The translations under genes and the position numbers were made by a program. Source: Effusibacillus consociatus (GTDB lineage Bacteria > Bacillota > Bacilli > Tumebacillales > Effusibacillaceae). From it: DNA of 38,913 bases. Location of the stretch: NCBI RefSeq assembly GCF_042652925.1, contig NZ_JBHSHC010000080.1, forward strand, positions 1 to 38,913, in the 5' to 3' direction. The first letter of the stretch is position 1; every line of letters begins with the position of its first letter. Positions 1 to 8,470 of this stretch are shown here, one piece after another. The notes beneath the pieces are model-generated. The model saw only the letters and a program-made list of their open reading frames with translations. It searched no databases and was not told the DNA's origin.

Positions 1-217
1 CTGTCATTCCTCGAGTTGGATTTGGTTGCACAACCATCTTATGGAATGTACAGATGCTTTTCAATTTTTCCCCCTACATTTTGTCAAGCACTATGTTTGG
101 TGTAGAGCCATTTTTAAAAACGAATTTGATTTTTGAAAATTCACCCTGAATATCCGCCTTTCTCTGCAATAATGTAAATTGTTCACTATATGGTACCGCT
201 AGAGACTTTACTGCTGA

Positions 218-251
218 AAGTTAAAGCCCCCCTCCATCCGGAAGAGAGCTT
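218..251 (-). terminator. Possible intrinsic terminator of the amidase-like gene
   Basis: Just past the stop of the minus-strand amidase-like gene, bases 224-251 can fold into a hairpin. The arms AAGC and GCTT close the base, the upper stem contains G-U pairs, and the loop is GGAT. The following RNA is only moderately U-rich, so this is a plausible but imperfect terminator. Bases 1-217 to its left hold no gene I can support. Confidence 0.35.
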
Positions 252-256
252 ACCGA

Positions 257-1201
257 TTAAAACACATCCCGTATATGAAAAAAACGATATCGCGTCCTCT
301 CGGTCCACGCGTAACTGTCCTTGTAATCCCAGTAGCGATGCTGGCTCGCAACGGTGTGGGCATTCACAAGCGGCATTCCGCTGCGGTCGAACCCGACCAC
401 GATCGTATTGTGCTGCCACCTGCCGTCACCGTCCCAATCATAGCAGATCACATCCCCAATCATCAGCTGCTGGGGATCGAGCACCACCGTTGTACGTCCT
501 GAAGCTTCGAGATAATATCGCAATGAATGTGCCACCGCCCAACTGTAACTCCAGTTCGCGGTTTTCCCTTGTCCACGGTACCACCAGCCACGATCCCTTC
601 GCGAATGATACGCCATTGGCATTCCGCCTGCATAGAGACATTGCGACACATAGTTTGTGCAATCCACTTCAAATTGTTTGTACTGAGGATTGAATCCGTT
701 CCACCAAAGCTCCGCATAGCGTTGAGCCTTTCTCCGGTCAAAACGGGCTTGGCGGACATTCGAATTCCCGTCCAACGGCCGAAAGTCCATTGCCTTTTTG
801 ATCAGACTGCGCTCTTCCTTTTCGCCGATCCGATCCAACCTTTCAATCTTCCACCTGCCTTCCGAATTTGTAAGAGTGACCCGGACCGGTTGCAGTCTTG
901 CTTGGTGCTTCAGATCCTCTCCGTCTTTATAAATCCATGTCAACTGTTCCATCAGGTCGACTCGAACTTTCCCGTTGGTGGTGGGGGATGTCCGTAAAAT
1001 CTTTAAATTGGTGCGGCTTTTTCTATAGTGAACGCCCCTGTCCATGGCAGAACGGCTCAGCGCTTTAATATCATCCAGACAAGAACGAACGGCGTCCGGC
1101 CGGATTGCCAGCTGTTCAAGTACTTCTCCATCCCCGGACAGCCACGCCCGATTTTTCGCATCAAAAAATTCCCTGATGGTTTGACGCCACTCTATGCTCA
1201 C
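257..1201 (-). CDS. Amidase-domain protein (Amidase_6-like)
   Basis: A 314-residue protein of unknown physiological role. The C-terminal half, about residues 170-314, matches the putative amidase domain family (Amidase_6, NlpC/P60-like cysteine amidases). It starts with YAELWWNGFNPQY, then DCTNYVSQCLYAGG with the likely nucleophile cysteine, and later WQHNTIVVGF with a candidate catalytic histidine. The N-terminal part is a charged domain without a recognised fold. I chose the GTG start at 1201 because AAGGAGG lies 8-9 bases upstream; the ATG 10 codons further out has no comparable site. No signal peptide is apparent, so its place of action is unclear. The family is common in spore-formers. 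The catalytic assignment comes from motif similarity only. Confidence 0.75.
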   Translation of the reverse strand: MSIEWRQTIREFFDAKNRAWLSGDGEVLEQLAIRPDAVRSCLDDIKALSRSAMDRGVHYRKSRTNLKILRTSPTTNGKVRVDLMEQLTWIYKDGEDLKHQARLQPVRVTLTNSEGRWKIERLDRIGEKEERSLIKKAMDFRPLDGNSNVRQARFDRRKAQRYAELWWNGFNPQYKQFEVDCTNYVSQCLYAGGMPMAYHSRRDRGWWYRGQGKTANWSYSWAVAHSLRYYLEASGRTTVVLDPQQLMIGDVICYDWDGDGRWQHNTIVVGFDRSGMPLVNAHTVASQHRYWDYKDSYAWTERTRYRFFHIRDVF

Positions 1202-1300
1202 ACAAGGGCCCTCCTTCAAAGCGATTACCACACCATATGCAGACCGCCCAGAAGGAGTGCGTAATACAAGATAGACAGGTGATCATTTGAGGAAAAATTA

Positions 1301-1329
1301 TTTATCATTTTCTTACAGTGTGATATACT
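1301..1329 (+). promoter_or_regulatory. Candidate sigma-A promoter of the IclR gene
   Basis: TATACT at 1324-1329 is a good -10 hexamer. TTTATC sits 17 bases upstream as a weak -35. The predicted transcript would begin about 45 bases before the IclR start codon. Confidence 0.4.
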
Positions 1330-1334
1330 ATTGT

Positions 1335-1361
1335 ATGAAACGATGTTCCGCATGATGAAAC
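1335..1361 (+). promoter_or_regulatory. Direct repeat ATGAAAC, possible operator
   Basis: ATGAAAC occurs at 1335-1341 and again at 1355-1361, exactly 20 bases apart (about two helical turns). Both lie just downstream of the candidate -10 box and before the IclR coding region. The spacing would put two protein contacts on one face of the DNA, as expected for an autoregulatory site. The repeat is short, so chance is possible. Confidence 0.2.
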
Positions 1362-1379
1362 TTTATTCATCCCTGGGGG

Positions 1380-2138
1380 GTGTGTGTCACGGATCAGGAA
1401 AAAGGGACTGTTCGGGCAGTAGAGAGGGCTCTTGATATCCTGCTTTGCTTTTCAGGAACCGAGATGGAATTGGGGCTGAGTGAAATAGCAAAGAGAGTGG
1501 GATTGCATAAAAGTACGGTACATCGCTTGTTAGCATCCCTTGAAACCAAAGGATTTATCCGTCGTCACCCACAAACCGATAAGTACCGCTTGGGATGGAG
1601 TGTACTTGAACTGGTCAGTAATGTCTACCAATCCGATGATCTGGCTTCGATTGTGGTTCCCGAAATGACACACCTTAGGGACGAAGTTGGAGAAACAATT
1701 TCGCTTTACATCCGGATCGGGAAAGAACGTATTCGAACACAAGCGGTGGAAAGCAATCAACCGGTTCGCAGGGTAGCCAATATCGGACAGAGGCTTCCCC
1801 TATATGTGGGTGCATCCGGTAAAGTCTTACTGGCTTGGTCAGATCCGCAATTGGTGCAGGAAGTGATCCAGGATCCGGCGTGGCCGCGAGATTTGTCCAA
1901 GAAAGAATTTAAAGCAGCGCTTGTCAAAACGCGTGAGAACGGGTATGCCATTTCCATTGAAGAACGTGAACCGGGTGCGGCTGCCGTTGCAGTACCGATT
2001 TTCGGACGTGACAAGCAAATTGTGGCAGCTTTATCCGTGTCGGGACCTGTTGACCGCTTCACTCCGGAAGCTGTGGAACGGTTCATTCCCGCTGCCCGAA
2101 ATACGGCTCAACTGATCAGCAAGATGTTAACAAGGTAG
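1380..2138 (+). CDS. IclR family transcriptional regulator
   Basis: A 252-residue regulator of usual IclR length. Residues about 10-70 form the winged helix-turn-helix (VERALDILLCF, then LSEIAKRVGLHKSTVHRLLASL). The rest is the IclR effector-binding domain, with GQRLPLYVGASGKVLLA and REPGAAAVAVPIF as typical landmarks. Such proteins bind small organic acids and usually control an adjacent catabolic gene. The next gene, 104 bases downstream on the same strand, is a beta-decarboxylating dehydrogenase and is the likely target. The start is uncertain: GTG at 1380 lies inside a run of G with poor ribosome-site spacing. A hairpin follows the gene, so the two may also be transcribed separately. Confidence 0.88.
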   Translation: MCVTDQEKGTVRAVERALDILLCFSGTEMELGLSEIAKRVGLHKSTVHRLLASLETKGFIRRHPQTDKYRLGWSVLELVSNVYQSDDLASIVVPEMTHLRDEVGETISLYIRIGKERIRTQAVESNQPVRRVANIGQRLPLYVGASGKVLLAWSDPQLVQEVIQDPAWPRDLSKKEFKAALVKTRENGYAISIEEREPGAAAVAVPIFGRDKQIVAALSVSGPVDRFTPEAVERFIPAARNTAQLISKMLTR

Positions 2139-2145
2139 CGAACGC

Positions 2146-2182
2146 ATGGACCTTGCTTCCAATTGGGAAAGCTATGGTCCAT
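2146..2182 (+). terminator. Hairpin after the IclR gene
   Basis: ATGGACC (2146-2152) pairs perfectly with GGTCCAT (2176-2182). The interior continues with a GCTTCC / GGGAAAGC imperfect stem around an AATT loop. There is no strong U-run after it, so it may be a weak terminator, an mRNA-stabilising hairpin, or an operator upstream of the dehydrogenase gene. Confidence 0.45.
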
Positions 2183-2242
2183 AAATTGTGTTTGCACTCT
2201 ACTGCCCAAAGGATTTTACATATTTTATTGAGGTGAATTGGC

Positions 2243-3319
2243 GTGAACAAAAAAACAGTGGTTGTAATGGAAGGCGATCAAACAGGACAAGAACTTTTGG
2301 AAGAATCCCTGCGGGTTTTGGATCCTTCAGTAATCGGCCTTGATATTGAATTGAAACGGTTTGATTTATCATTGGAAAATCGCCGCGCTACCCAAAATCA
2401 GGTAGTGCACGAAGCGGCAGCTGCCATGAAGGAATCCGGCTTCGGAATCAAAGCCGCAACCATTACCCCGGAAACACCGGGAGATGTAGGTTCACCTAAC
2501 GCCATTTTGCGGAAAGGAATTGATGGAACGGTCATTATTCGTACTGGACGCCGAATTCCGGGAGTTAACCCGCTTCCTGGCATCCATGCTCCGATTTCCG
2601 TTGTGAGGATGGCGGTTGACGATGCATACGGAGCCAAGGAGTGGCGTGAAGGAGAAGGCCTTGATGAGATTGCGTACCGAACGGAGAAAATCACTCGTCG
2701 AGTGTGCCGTGGGGTCGCAGAGTTCTCTTTTATCCAGGCGCGGAAAATGAGAGCCAAAGTGTTTGGCGGTCCAAAATATACAGTATCTCCTGTTTATGAA
2801 GGCATGTTAAAAGAAGAAATGGATCGGGCGGCGGCAAAGAATAAAGACATTCGCTATGAGCCTCAACTGATTGACGCAACGTATGCATTGCTGTTAAACA
2901 GCTTCGGTGAACCCTTGGTCATTCCTGCGTTAAACCGCGACGGGGACTGTCTGTCCGATCTGGTACTGCAAATGTTCGGCTCCATTGCCGGATCCGAATC
3001 TCTCCTGATTTCGTTTGATGACGAATACAACCCGCAGACTGTGATGGCCGAAGCTCCACACGGAACTGCGCCATCGTTGTTTGGCAAAAACGTCGCAAAC
3101 CCAATGGCCATGATTCTTGCAGGTGCCGCACTGCTCTCGTTCTTCCACGACGAGGAAGCGGAACGGGCATCCCGTGCGATCTATGAAAGTACTTTGGAAG
3201 CGATCGTCGAAGGATTCCGCACCGCTGATTTGGGAGGCGCCGCCGGAACACGTGAATTCACCGACGAAGTGATTCGACGCGTGAAGACCAAGATCGAAGT
3301 TTGGAGTACGCTGGCTTAA
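2243..3319 (+). CDS. Isocitrate/isopropylmalate-type dehydrogenase, divergent
   Basis: A 358-residue member of the beta-decarboxylating dehydrogenase superfamily (isocitrate, isopropylmalate, tartrate and homoisocitrate dehydrogenases). These oxidise a 2-hydroxy acid with NAD(P) and decarboxylate it. Family marks are GDCLSDLVLQMFGSIAGS near residues 233-250 and the nucleotide-binding MAEAPHGTAPSLFGKNVANP near residues 270-290. Several usual signatures are changed. The N-terminal glycine motif reads MEGDQTGQE, the substrate-loop arginine region reads IRTGRRIPGVNP, and the NxFGD segment reads NRDGD. I therefore do not assign leuB or icd. GAGGTG precedes the GTG start. An IclR regulator lies upstream and a strong terminator follows, so it is a single-gene unit likely under IclR control. 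The substrate is unknown. Confidence 0.82.
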   Translation: MNKKTVVVMEGDQTGQELLEESLRVLDPSVIGLDIELKRFDLSLENRRATQNQVVHEAAAAMKESGFGIKAATITPETPGDVGSPNAILRKGIDGTVIIRTGRRIPGVNPLPGIHAPISVVRMAVDDAYGAKEWREGEGLDEIAYRTEKITRRVCRGVAEFSFIQARKMRAKVFGGPKYTVSPVYEGMLKEEMDRAAAKNKDIRYEPQLIDATYALLLNSFGEPLVIPALNRDGDCLSDLVLQMFGSIAGSESLLISFDDEYNPQTVMAEAPHGTAPSLFGKNVANPMAMILAGAALLSFFHDEEAERASRAIYESTLEAIVEGFRTADLGGAAGTREFTDEVIRRVKTKIEVWSTLA

Positions 3320-3337
3320 CAAGATCAGGTTCATCAG

Positions 3338-3370
3338 AAAGAGGGTACCTCAGAAGAGAACCCTCTTTTT
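3338..3370 (+). terminator. Intrinsic terminator of the dehydrogenase gene
   Basis: AGAGGGT (3340-3346) and ACCCTCT (3360-3366) form a perfect stem followed directly by TTTT. On the minus strand the same stem is followed by a short U-rich stretch and may serve the downstream end of the protease gene as well. Confidence 0.85.
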
Positions 3371-3399
3371 CGTTACCGCATGTTACCCCTTTTTGACAA

Positions 3400-5790
3400 C
3401 TATTTATGCAGCCATACTGCGCCGGCGGAGTTATCTTTTGCTTCGCCTGCTACCTGGAACTTCAATCCGAAGTTCGGAATCTTGCGTCCTGCATCCGGAA
3501 CCGCACTGTCCAGATAGGATTGACTGTCATCAAACTTGGTTACGCCGGCAAATCCGGGAGACTTGATATAGCCCCAAGAAGTGTGAGTGTAATCCCAAGC
3601 CGGAGCCTCATCATAGGAGAACGCAGCATCCGCAATTTGATAGCGGGTTGAATTGGCTACTGTGGTCTGCCCGTTCACATTGAAGTAGAGAATATTGTGA
3701 GCATGAGAATCCACAACTCCCAAGAATCCTTCACCCGGATGCACGCCTACCCAGTTGTCAAGGTAGCTGTCATCGCCATACCAAACAAGAAGACCGGTGT
3801 TGTATGTCGCACCGCGAGCATATTGCAGCGCTTTGTCAGCACCCGCATAGTTTCTCCACTCGAGGTAGTAATAGTGTTTTTTGTACTCAATACCGTTTGA
3901 AATTCCAAATCCGTCTAAGGTAAACTTCGCGTCACCTTCCGCGTCATCAGAGAACTTCACTTGTCCATCGACGGTTAATGCAGCGTTGTCCAATGCAAAG
4001 CCGTCAAGAGCTAAACCACCGTCTGTAATGTAGCTGAACTGCAGCTTCACTTTCTTGCCTGCAAATTCACTCAGATCATAAGATTTGTCAACCCACTGCC
4101 CTTTCGAGGACTCTGCACGAGTATCCCCGTCCGTATCCTCGTCACCGATCACATCGATCGTTTTCAGCTTTGCACCGCTCTCATCAACTACATCCACATA
4201 TAGGTAATCATAATTGTACTCGATGTCATAGTAAGCTTTGTAGCTGAATACGGCGTTGGCTGCAGCGGTTAGATCGAATACGGGAGAAGTCATCACCGTA
4301 TGCAGATCGTCCCCTTTCGTGCTGTAATAATATTTTTGGCCGAATTTCGCTTCAATCCCTTTCACCGGCTTGTCCGGCAGGTTCACTTTTACGATACCTG
4401 GATTTTTGGATTTCGTTACGCTCTGATCGATTACAAATCCAAGGCCTTTCGAATCAAGATCGGATTCATTCACTTCTGCAATGTTTGCCCAATTGCCGCC
4501 CATCGTTTTTTGGAAGAACTCTTTGTTCTGCGGGCTGAAGCTTGTCGGAGCAGTGCCGGCGATCTTACCTGCCCAGCTGCCGCCGCTCATAATCGACCAT
4601 ACGCCGACCGGTTCCCCGTTACCCGTGTAGAGTGTGTCATACTCATCCGGCAGCCCCAGGTCATGACCGAATTCATGAGCAAAGACCCCAACGGCTCCGT
4701 CTTCCGGTTGAATGGTGTAGTCGTAAGCCGCCATCTTGCCGCCCCAATAATCCACTTTGGCAGCAGTGTTCGGAACTGGAAACACCCGTCCAAGTGTCCA
4801 GCGGTGGGACCAAATCGCATCATCCCCCAGTCTCCCGCCGCCAGCTTCTTGACCGGTACCCGCATGGATAATCATCAGGTGATCCACCAGACCGTCGGGT
4901 TCGTTAAAATTGCCGTCTCCATCAAGGTCATACTGGTCGAATTCATCATAATCGGCCAGGTTAATCCCGCTGTTGGCAGCCGCAACCAATACATCTCTTA
5001 CCAAATCCCGGGGACCTTTCGGTGCCAGATTGTCATGGCCACCGTTCGGATTGTCATCTCCGTATTCTTTGGCAGTTCCGGGAACGGTCAGCCAATCGGA
5101 AACCATTCCGTCGACAGTGTAGCTGCCTCCGGACTGCTCTTCATAATACTGCTTGAAGGTTTGGATTTTGGTTCCGTCAAACAAAGTGAACTCTTCATTG
5201 CCAAACATCAGCTTTTGATAATGTTCACGGTTAAAATCGTCCGCATACATATAGCCGGGACGCTGATCGATATTGTTATGTTTGAAATCGCTGAACTCGG
5301 CTAACAGTACAAGAACTTTATCCTTTCTTACAGGTCCGTTGTATGTAGCAGCCTTTGCTTCTTTAACGGGAATTCCTTTCTTTTCGATCAGCTTGTCGTG
5401 GTTTCCGCCGCCAATCTGTTCAAACTGTTTTTGAGTCCCTTGATAGTTCTTTATTTTCTTTTTTTGTTCCGATATGTACTTCTTCGCTTGCTTGTCCAGT
5501 TCACCGGGATGATGACCGACTGAAGCTGCCGGATTTTTCGGAGATTTTCCAGAGACATAGTCTTTGACCGCTTTTTTCACTTGTTCCGGGGAAGCGGCTG
5601 CGGGGATCATCCCACGCTCCTTCAACGCCTCTGCCAGACGCTCCTCAGGAATAATGTTCGGGTCAATCGGTGCCGACTCCAAAAGAGACTCAGCAGCCGA
5701 CCGGTCGGTCTGTGCACTCGCCAAAGGAAATGTCAGCAGGGAGCCAGCCATTGTCACTGCGAGTACAGAAGACACAAATTTCTTTTTCAT
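3400..5790 (-). CDS. inhA: Immune inhibitor A, secreted M6 metalloprotease
   Basis: A 796-residue secreted zinc protease of the M6 family. The start at 5790 is supported by AGGGGG seven bases upstream and opens a classical signal peptide (MKKKFVSSVLAVTMAG... to about residue 27, ASA-Q). A charged propeptide follows, then the catalytic domain with HEFGHDLGLPDEYD at residues 372-385; H372, E373 and H376 are zinc and catalytic residues. The C-terminal half carries the all-beta region typical of immune inhibitor A proteins, with acidic DxDxDG-like calcium-type stretches such as DQYDLDGDGNFNEPDG. Relatives in Bacillus degrade antibacterial peptides and act outside the cell. It is a single gene with its own promoter, divergent from the transglycosylase. 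A 334-codon open frame antisense to it (4300-5304 +) is a coding shadow. Confidence 0.93.
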   Translation of the reverse strand: MKKKFVSSVLAVTMAGSLLTFPLASAQTDRSAAESLLESAPIDPNIIPEERLAEALKERGMIPAAASPEQVKKAVKDYVSGKSPKNPAASVGHHPGELDKQAKKYISEQKKKIKNYQGTQKQFEQIGGGNHDKLIEKKGIPVKEAKAATYNGPVRKDKVLVLLAEFSDFKHNNIDQRPGYMYADDFNREHYQKLMFGNEEFTLFDGTKIQTFKQYYEEQSGGSYTVDGMVSDWLTVPGTAKEYGDDNPNGGHDNLAPKGPRDLVRDVLVAAANSGINLADYDEFDQYDLDGDGNFNEPDGLVDHLMIIHAGTGQEAGGGRLGDDAIWSHRWTLGRVFPVPNTAAKVDYWGGKMAAYDYTIQPEDGAVGVFAHEFGHDLGLPDEYDTLYTGNGEPVGVWSIMSGGSWAGKIAGTAPTSFSPQNKEFFQKTMGGNWANIAEVNESDLDSKGLGFVIDQSVTKSKNPGIVKVNLPDKPVKGIEAKFGQKYYYSTKGDDLHTVMTSPVFDLTAAANAVFSYKAYYDIEYNYDYLYVDVVDESGAKLKTIDVIGDEDTDGDTRAESSKGQWVDKSYDLSEFAGKKVKLQFSYITDGGLALDGFALDNAALTVDGQVKFSDDAEGDAKFTLDGFGISNGIEYKKHYYYLEWRNYAGADKALQYARGATYNTGLLVWYGDDSYLDNWVGVHPGEGFLGVVDSHAHNILYFNVNGQTTVANSTRYQIADAAFSYDEAPAWDYTHTSWGYIKSPGFAGVTKFDDSQSYLDSAVPDAGRKIPNFGLKFQVAGEAKDNSAGAVWLHK

Positions 5791-5823
5791 ACATTTTCCC
5801 CCTTTTTGTTTGCCTTCTCTTAA

Positions 5824-5853
5824 ACTATATAAAATCTTGTAAAGAAATGACAG
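5824..5853 (-). promoter_or_regulatory. Candidate promoter of the M6 protease
   Basis: Reading the minus strand, CTGTCA (5853-5848, four of six -35 matches) is 18 bases from TATAGT (5829-5824). A start site would lie about 30 bases before the protease start codon. Confidence 0.4.
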
Positions 5854-5922
5854 ATAAAAGTTTCGATCCATTTCGACAAGACAGAATATTTAATCAACGA
5901 TTTTTTTAAATAATTTTTACTA

Positions 5923-5928
5923 TATAAT
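5923..5928 (+). promoter_or_regulatory. -10 box TATAAT upstream of the transglycosylase
   Basis: A perfect TATAAT is found in a very A+T-rich stretch, without a convincing -35. If used, transcription starts near 5935. That would place the upstream ATG at 5932 outside the mRNA and decides the start of the next gene. Confidence 0.45.
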
Positions 5929-5970
5929 GGAATGGAGAAAATCAATCAGGATAAGGGGCTTGGATCAGAT

Positions 5971-6678
5971 ATGTGGTGGAAACGGCTTCTAAGAATTGTC
6001 ATTGTTCTCGGCGGATTCTGGATGGTTTTCAACTTGTTCTTTTCAACCATTTACCCGATCGCAACCTATGTTCGGGAAGATGTGAAGGAGAAAGTGGCAC
6101 AAAACGGAGGGAAGTACCTGTCCATTAAAGAAATCCCTATTGAATTCCAGCTTGCGGTCATCAGTACGGAAGATCGTCGTTTTTACAGTCACCCGGGTTT
6201 TGATTTGCGGGGAATTGGCAGGGCGCTTTATGTCAATCTGGAGCAAGGACCTTCTCAAGGAGGCAGCACCATTACCCAACAGTTGATTCGAAACACCATT
6301 CTGCGGCAGGAACGATCCGTTGAGCGAAAAGCGAAAGAGCTGGCTTTGGCTTTCGCACTTGAAACACAAATGAGTAAACGGGAAATCCTTGAACTTTACC
6401 TCAATGCAATTTATTTCGGCGACGGGGCATACGGCGCGGAACAAGCGGCACAAACCTATTTTGGCAAACCGTTGGCCGAATTGTCCTATCCGGAATGGAC
6501 TCTTCTGGCAGGGCTCCCTAACGCCCCGTCTGCCTACAATCCATACGTTGCGTATGATCTCGCGAAGAAGCGGCAGCGGGAAGTCCTGATGAATCTTGTT
6601 GAAACCAAGCGTTTAACCGAAAAAGAAGCCCTCGACTATCTGGAGGCACCCCTTCATTTTGCAAAGTCGGGAGGTTAG
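5971..6678 (+). CDS. Monofunctional peptidoglycan glycosyltransferase (GT51)
   Basis: A roughly 235-residue membrane-anchored transglycosylase that polymerises lipid II into glycan strands outside the membrane. A single N-terminal transmembrane helix (about residues 6-32) precedes the GT51 domain. The hallmark motifs are STEDRRFYSHPGFD with the catalytic glutamate, GGSTITQQLIRN, and KAKELALAFALE followed by KREILELYLN. There is no transpeptidase domain, so it resembles MtgA/Sgt proteins rather than a full class A PBP. I place the start at the ATG at 5971, 13 codons inside the longest frame. The outer ATG at 5932 lies only four bases after a -10 box and lacks a ribosome site. AAGGGG precedes the chosen ATG at a long spacing, so the start is moderately certain. 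Confidence 0.88.
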   Translation: MWWKRLLRIVIVLGGFWMVFNLFFSTIYPIATYVREDVKEKVAQNGGKYLSIKEIPIEFQLAVISTEDRRFYSHPGFDLRGIGRALYVNLEQGPSQGGSTITQQLIRNTILRQERSVERKAKELALAFALETQMSKREILELYLNAIYFGDGAYGAEQAAQTYFGKPLAELSYPEWTLLAGLPNAPSAYNPYVAYDLAKKRQREVLMNLVETKRLTEKEALDYLEAPLHFAKSGG

Positions 6679-6685
6679 GAGTAGA

Positions 6686-6712
6686 CCGGCCCTGTTATTC
6701 GTGGGAGGCCGG
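6686..6712 (+). other. Stem-loop between transglycosylase and CotS-like gene
   Basis: CCGGCC (6686-6691) and GGCCGG (6707-6712) can form a G+C-rich hairpin. It lacks a U-run, so it may be a transcript-stabilising or pausing structure rather than a terminator. Confidence 0.35.
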
Positions 6713-6769
6713 GATGTGCCCACTCATTTTCCGCCTATCTTTCATACCCTGTAGAAAGAGGTGATGAGA

Positions 6770-8008
6770 ATGCCCCGCATCGAAATACCCGCTTGGGTGA
6801 AAGAGTTCTGGGAGGAACTGACGACCCCTCCCGGCTTCCTGATTCCCCCGACATCCGGGAAACAACGAAAAAACCCAAGCGGTCAAAACAATTCAACGCC
6901 CAATTCCTCACAGCAGCGTTCAAGCCGAAAAAAAACGGTCTACGTAAACGAAGACCCTCCGGAACATGATGTGGATATTTCAAATAAAGACGTCAATCTT
7001 GTGTTGCGGGCCAAAGGGTTCTCCCCCAAGGTTTTGGAACAATACCCTTTTGAAATCATCCAGGCTGTGCCGGTGGGTTCCGTTATGCGTCTTCATACCT
7101 CTGATGGGACCTACGCACTGAAAAAACCCCCAATCACTCCGAAGCGAATTCAGTTTATGTCCCAGGCGTTGAATTTTGTTTCAAAAAACGGCTTTTCCGG
7201 ATTTTCCAGGCTGGTGCCCAATAAACGAAAAAGCCCGTTCACACTGTTTGGCGAGCAGGTGTACTATGTCACCCAGTGGGTCACGGGACAGCCGGCAGAT
7301 TTTTCAAATCTGGTTCATGTTGGGGAAGCAGCAACCGCCATTGCGCAATTTCACCGTGCTTCGCACGGTTTTGAATCCACGATTTACAATCCTTCCGGAG
7401 CATTCGGGATTGAAAGGGTTTTGCAATCACGTACCGACGAGTTCGACTTATTCCTCGCCAAGGCGCGAACGAAACGAAAACCGGATGCAGTCGACAGGTT
7501 TGTCCTTCGGCATGCTCCGATGTACAAAAAACAGGCGTTCCAGGCGGTAAAATATCTGGAGGATCCCCGATGCCGCAATTTTCTGAGTCAAGAAGAGGGA
7601 AATCCCGGCCTGTGTCACCTTGACATAATTGCGCAAAACCTCGTTTTTACCTCCAGGAATCAGATCTATCTGATCGATTTTGACCGGATGTCCTATGGAC
7701 CTAGAATGCTCGACCTCGGACACCTGATTCGACGCAGCCTGCAAACAAACAATTGGCAGAGAGAATCAGCCCTGGTTGCACTTGTCCAGGCGAACAATGT
7801 GGAACCGCTTCGTCACGCCGAGTATCGGATTCTGCAGGCAATCCTTACTTTTCCTCAATCTTTTTGGCGCAGCTGCCACAACCACTATCTGAAACAAGCT
7901 AGCCCATATACATTGGCCCGGCTGGAGCAGTTATACGAACAAGAGCAAACCCGCCAACTTTTCCTGGAGGATTTCGGCCAGCATGTGGATCGGCACCGCG
8001 GCAGTTAA
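6770..8008 (+). CDS. CotS/YutH-like spore coat kinase homologue
   Basis: A 412-residue protein of the aminoglycoside-phosphotransferase-like kinase fold used by CotS, CotI and related spore coat proteins. Residues about 20-60 are a polar Ser/Asn/Gln/Lys-rich linker, probably disordered. The kinase-like core carries the catalytic-loop pattern H283-L-D285 followed by N290 (GLCHLDIIAQN) and a DFD metal-binding motif (YLIDFDRMSYG). Thus at least the catalytic and metal-binding residues are kept. The start is the ATG at 6770, six bases after AGGTG; the upstream GTG at 6761 overlaps that ribosome site. The last four bases overlap the convergent DUF523 gene. Coat localisation is inferred from family. 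Its true substrate is unknown, and a small-molecule kinase is the alternative. Confidence 0.75.
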   Translation: MPRIEIPAWVKEFWEELTTPPGFLIPPTSGKQRKNPSGQNNSTPNSSQQRSSRKKTVYVNEDPPEHDVDISNKDVNLVLRAKGFSPKVLEQYPFEIIQAVPVGSVMRLHTSDGTYALKKPPITPKRIQFMSQALNFVSKNGFSGFSRLVPNKRKSPFTLFGEQVYYVTQWVTGQPADFSNLVHVGEAATAIAQFHRASHGFESTIYNPSGAFGIERVLQSRTDEFDLFLAKARTKRKPDAVDRFVLRHAPMYKKQAFQAVKYLEDPRCRNFLSQEEGNPGLCHLDIIAQNLVFTSRNQIYLIDFDRMSYGPRMLDLGHLIRRSLQTNNWQRESALVALVQANNVEPLRHAEYRILQAILTFPQSFWRSCHNHYLKQASPYTLARLEQLYEQEQTRQLFLEDFGQHVDRHRGS

Positions 8009-8457
8009 CTTTTTTGATACGTTTCCTCCGACCTTACACGGATTCCGTTTTCCTCCAGCAGTGCTGCGGTGACCCCCCGCCCGGACTTCTTTTTGCCTGT
8101 GAAAGATCCGTCATAAATCATCGAAGAGCCGCAGGAGGGGCTTCGTTCTTTTAAAATTGCTTCTGCAGCGCCAACCAACTTGGCCACTCTCAGCGCTTCT
8201 TCGGCACCTTTCAGAAACTCAGACGTAACATCCTGACCGCCGTCGGTGATAACACGGGCCCTGCCTTCCAGCACGTCCTTCCCTTCCCCGCCAACAATCT
8301 GCGCGGGCGGCCTGGGTGTGGACAGACCCCCCATCTGTTCCGGACAAACTGGGATCGCCTCGCCCCGCTCGACCATAGATCTCAGTTCTTCTACAAGATT
8401 TGCATCTCCATCATAGCGGCAATGGCACCCAATCAGGCATGCGGATATAACAATCAC
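8005..8457 (-). CDS. DUF523 family protein
   Basis: A 150-residue protein of the DUF523 family, function unknown. Typical features are SACLIGCHCRYDG at the N-terminus, VCPEQMGGLSTPRPPAQI, and LKERSPSCGSSMIYDG. The conserved cysteines suggest metal or thiol chemistry. I favour the GTG at 8457, preceded by GAGGTG at good spacing, over the GTG at 8466 that overlaps this site. It lies 13 bases after the ogt-like gene on the same strand and is probably cotranscribed. It overlaps the convergent CotS-like gene by four bases. Confidence 0.85.
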   Translation of the reverse strand: MIVISACLIGCHCRYDGDANLVEELRSMVERGEAIPVCPEQMGGLSTPRPPAQIVGGEGKDVLEGRARVITDGGQDVTSEFLKGAEEALRVAKLVGAAEAILKERSPSCGSSMIYDGSFTGKKKSGRGVTAALLEENGIRVRSEETYQKS

Positions 8458-8470
8458 TGTGATCACCTCG

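Noticed and set aside
23..36. Palindrome TGGTTGCACAACCA near the left end
   Set aside because: Palindromes of this length occur by chance a few times in 39 kb, and no gene or promoter lies next to it.
4300..5304. 334-codon open frame on the plus strand inside the protease gene
   Set aside because: It is antisense to an unmistakable M6 protease, has no ribosome site or known motif, and mirrors the codon pattern of the real gene.
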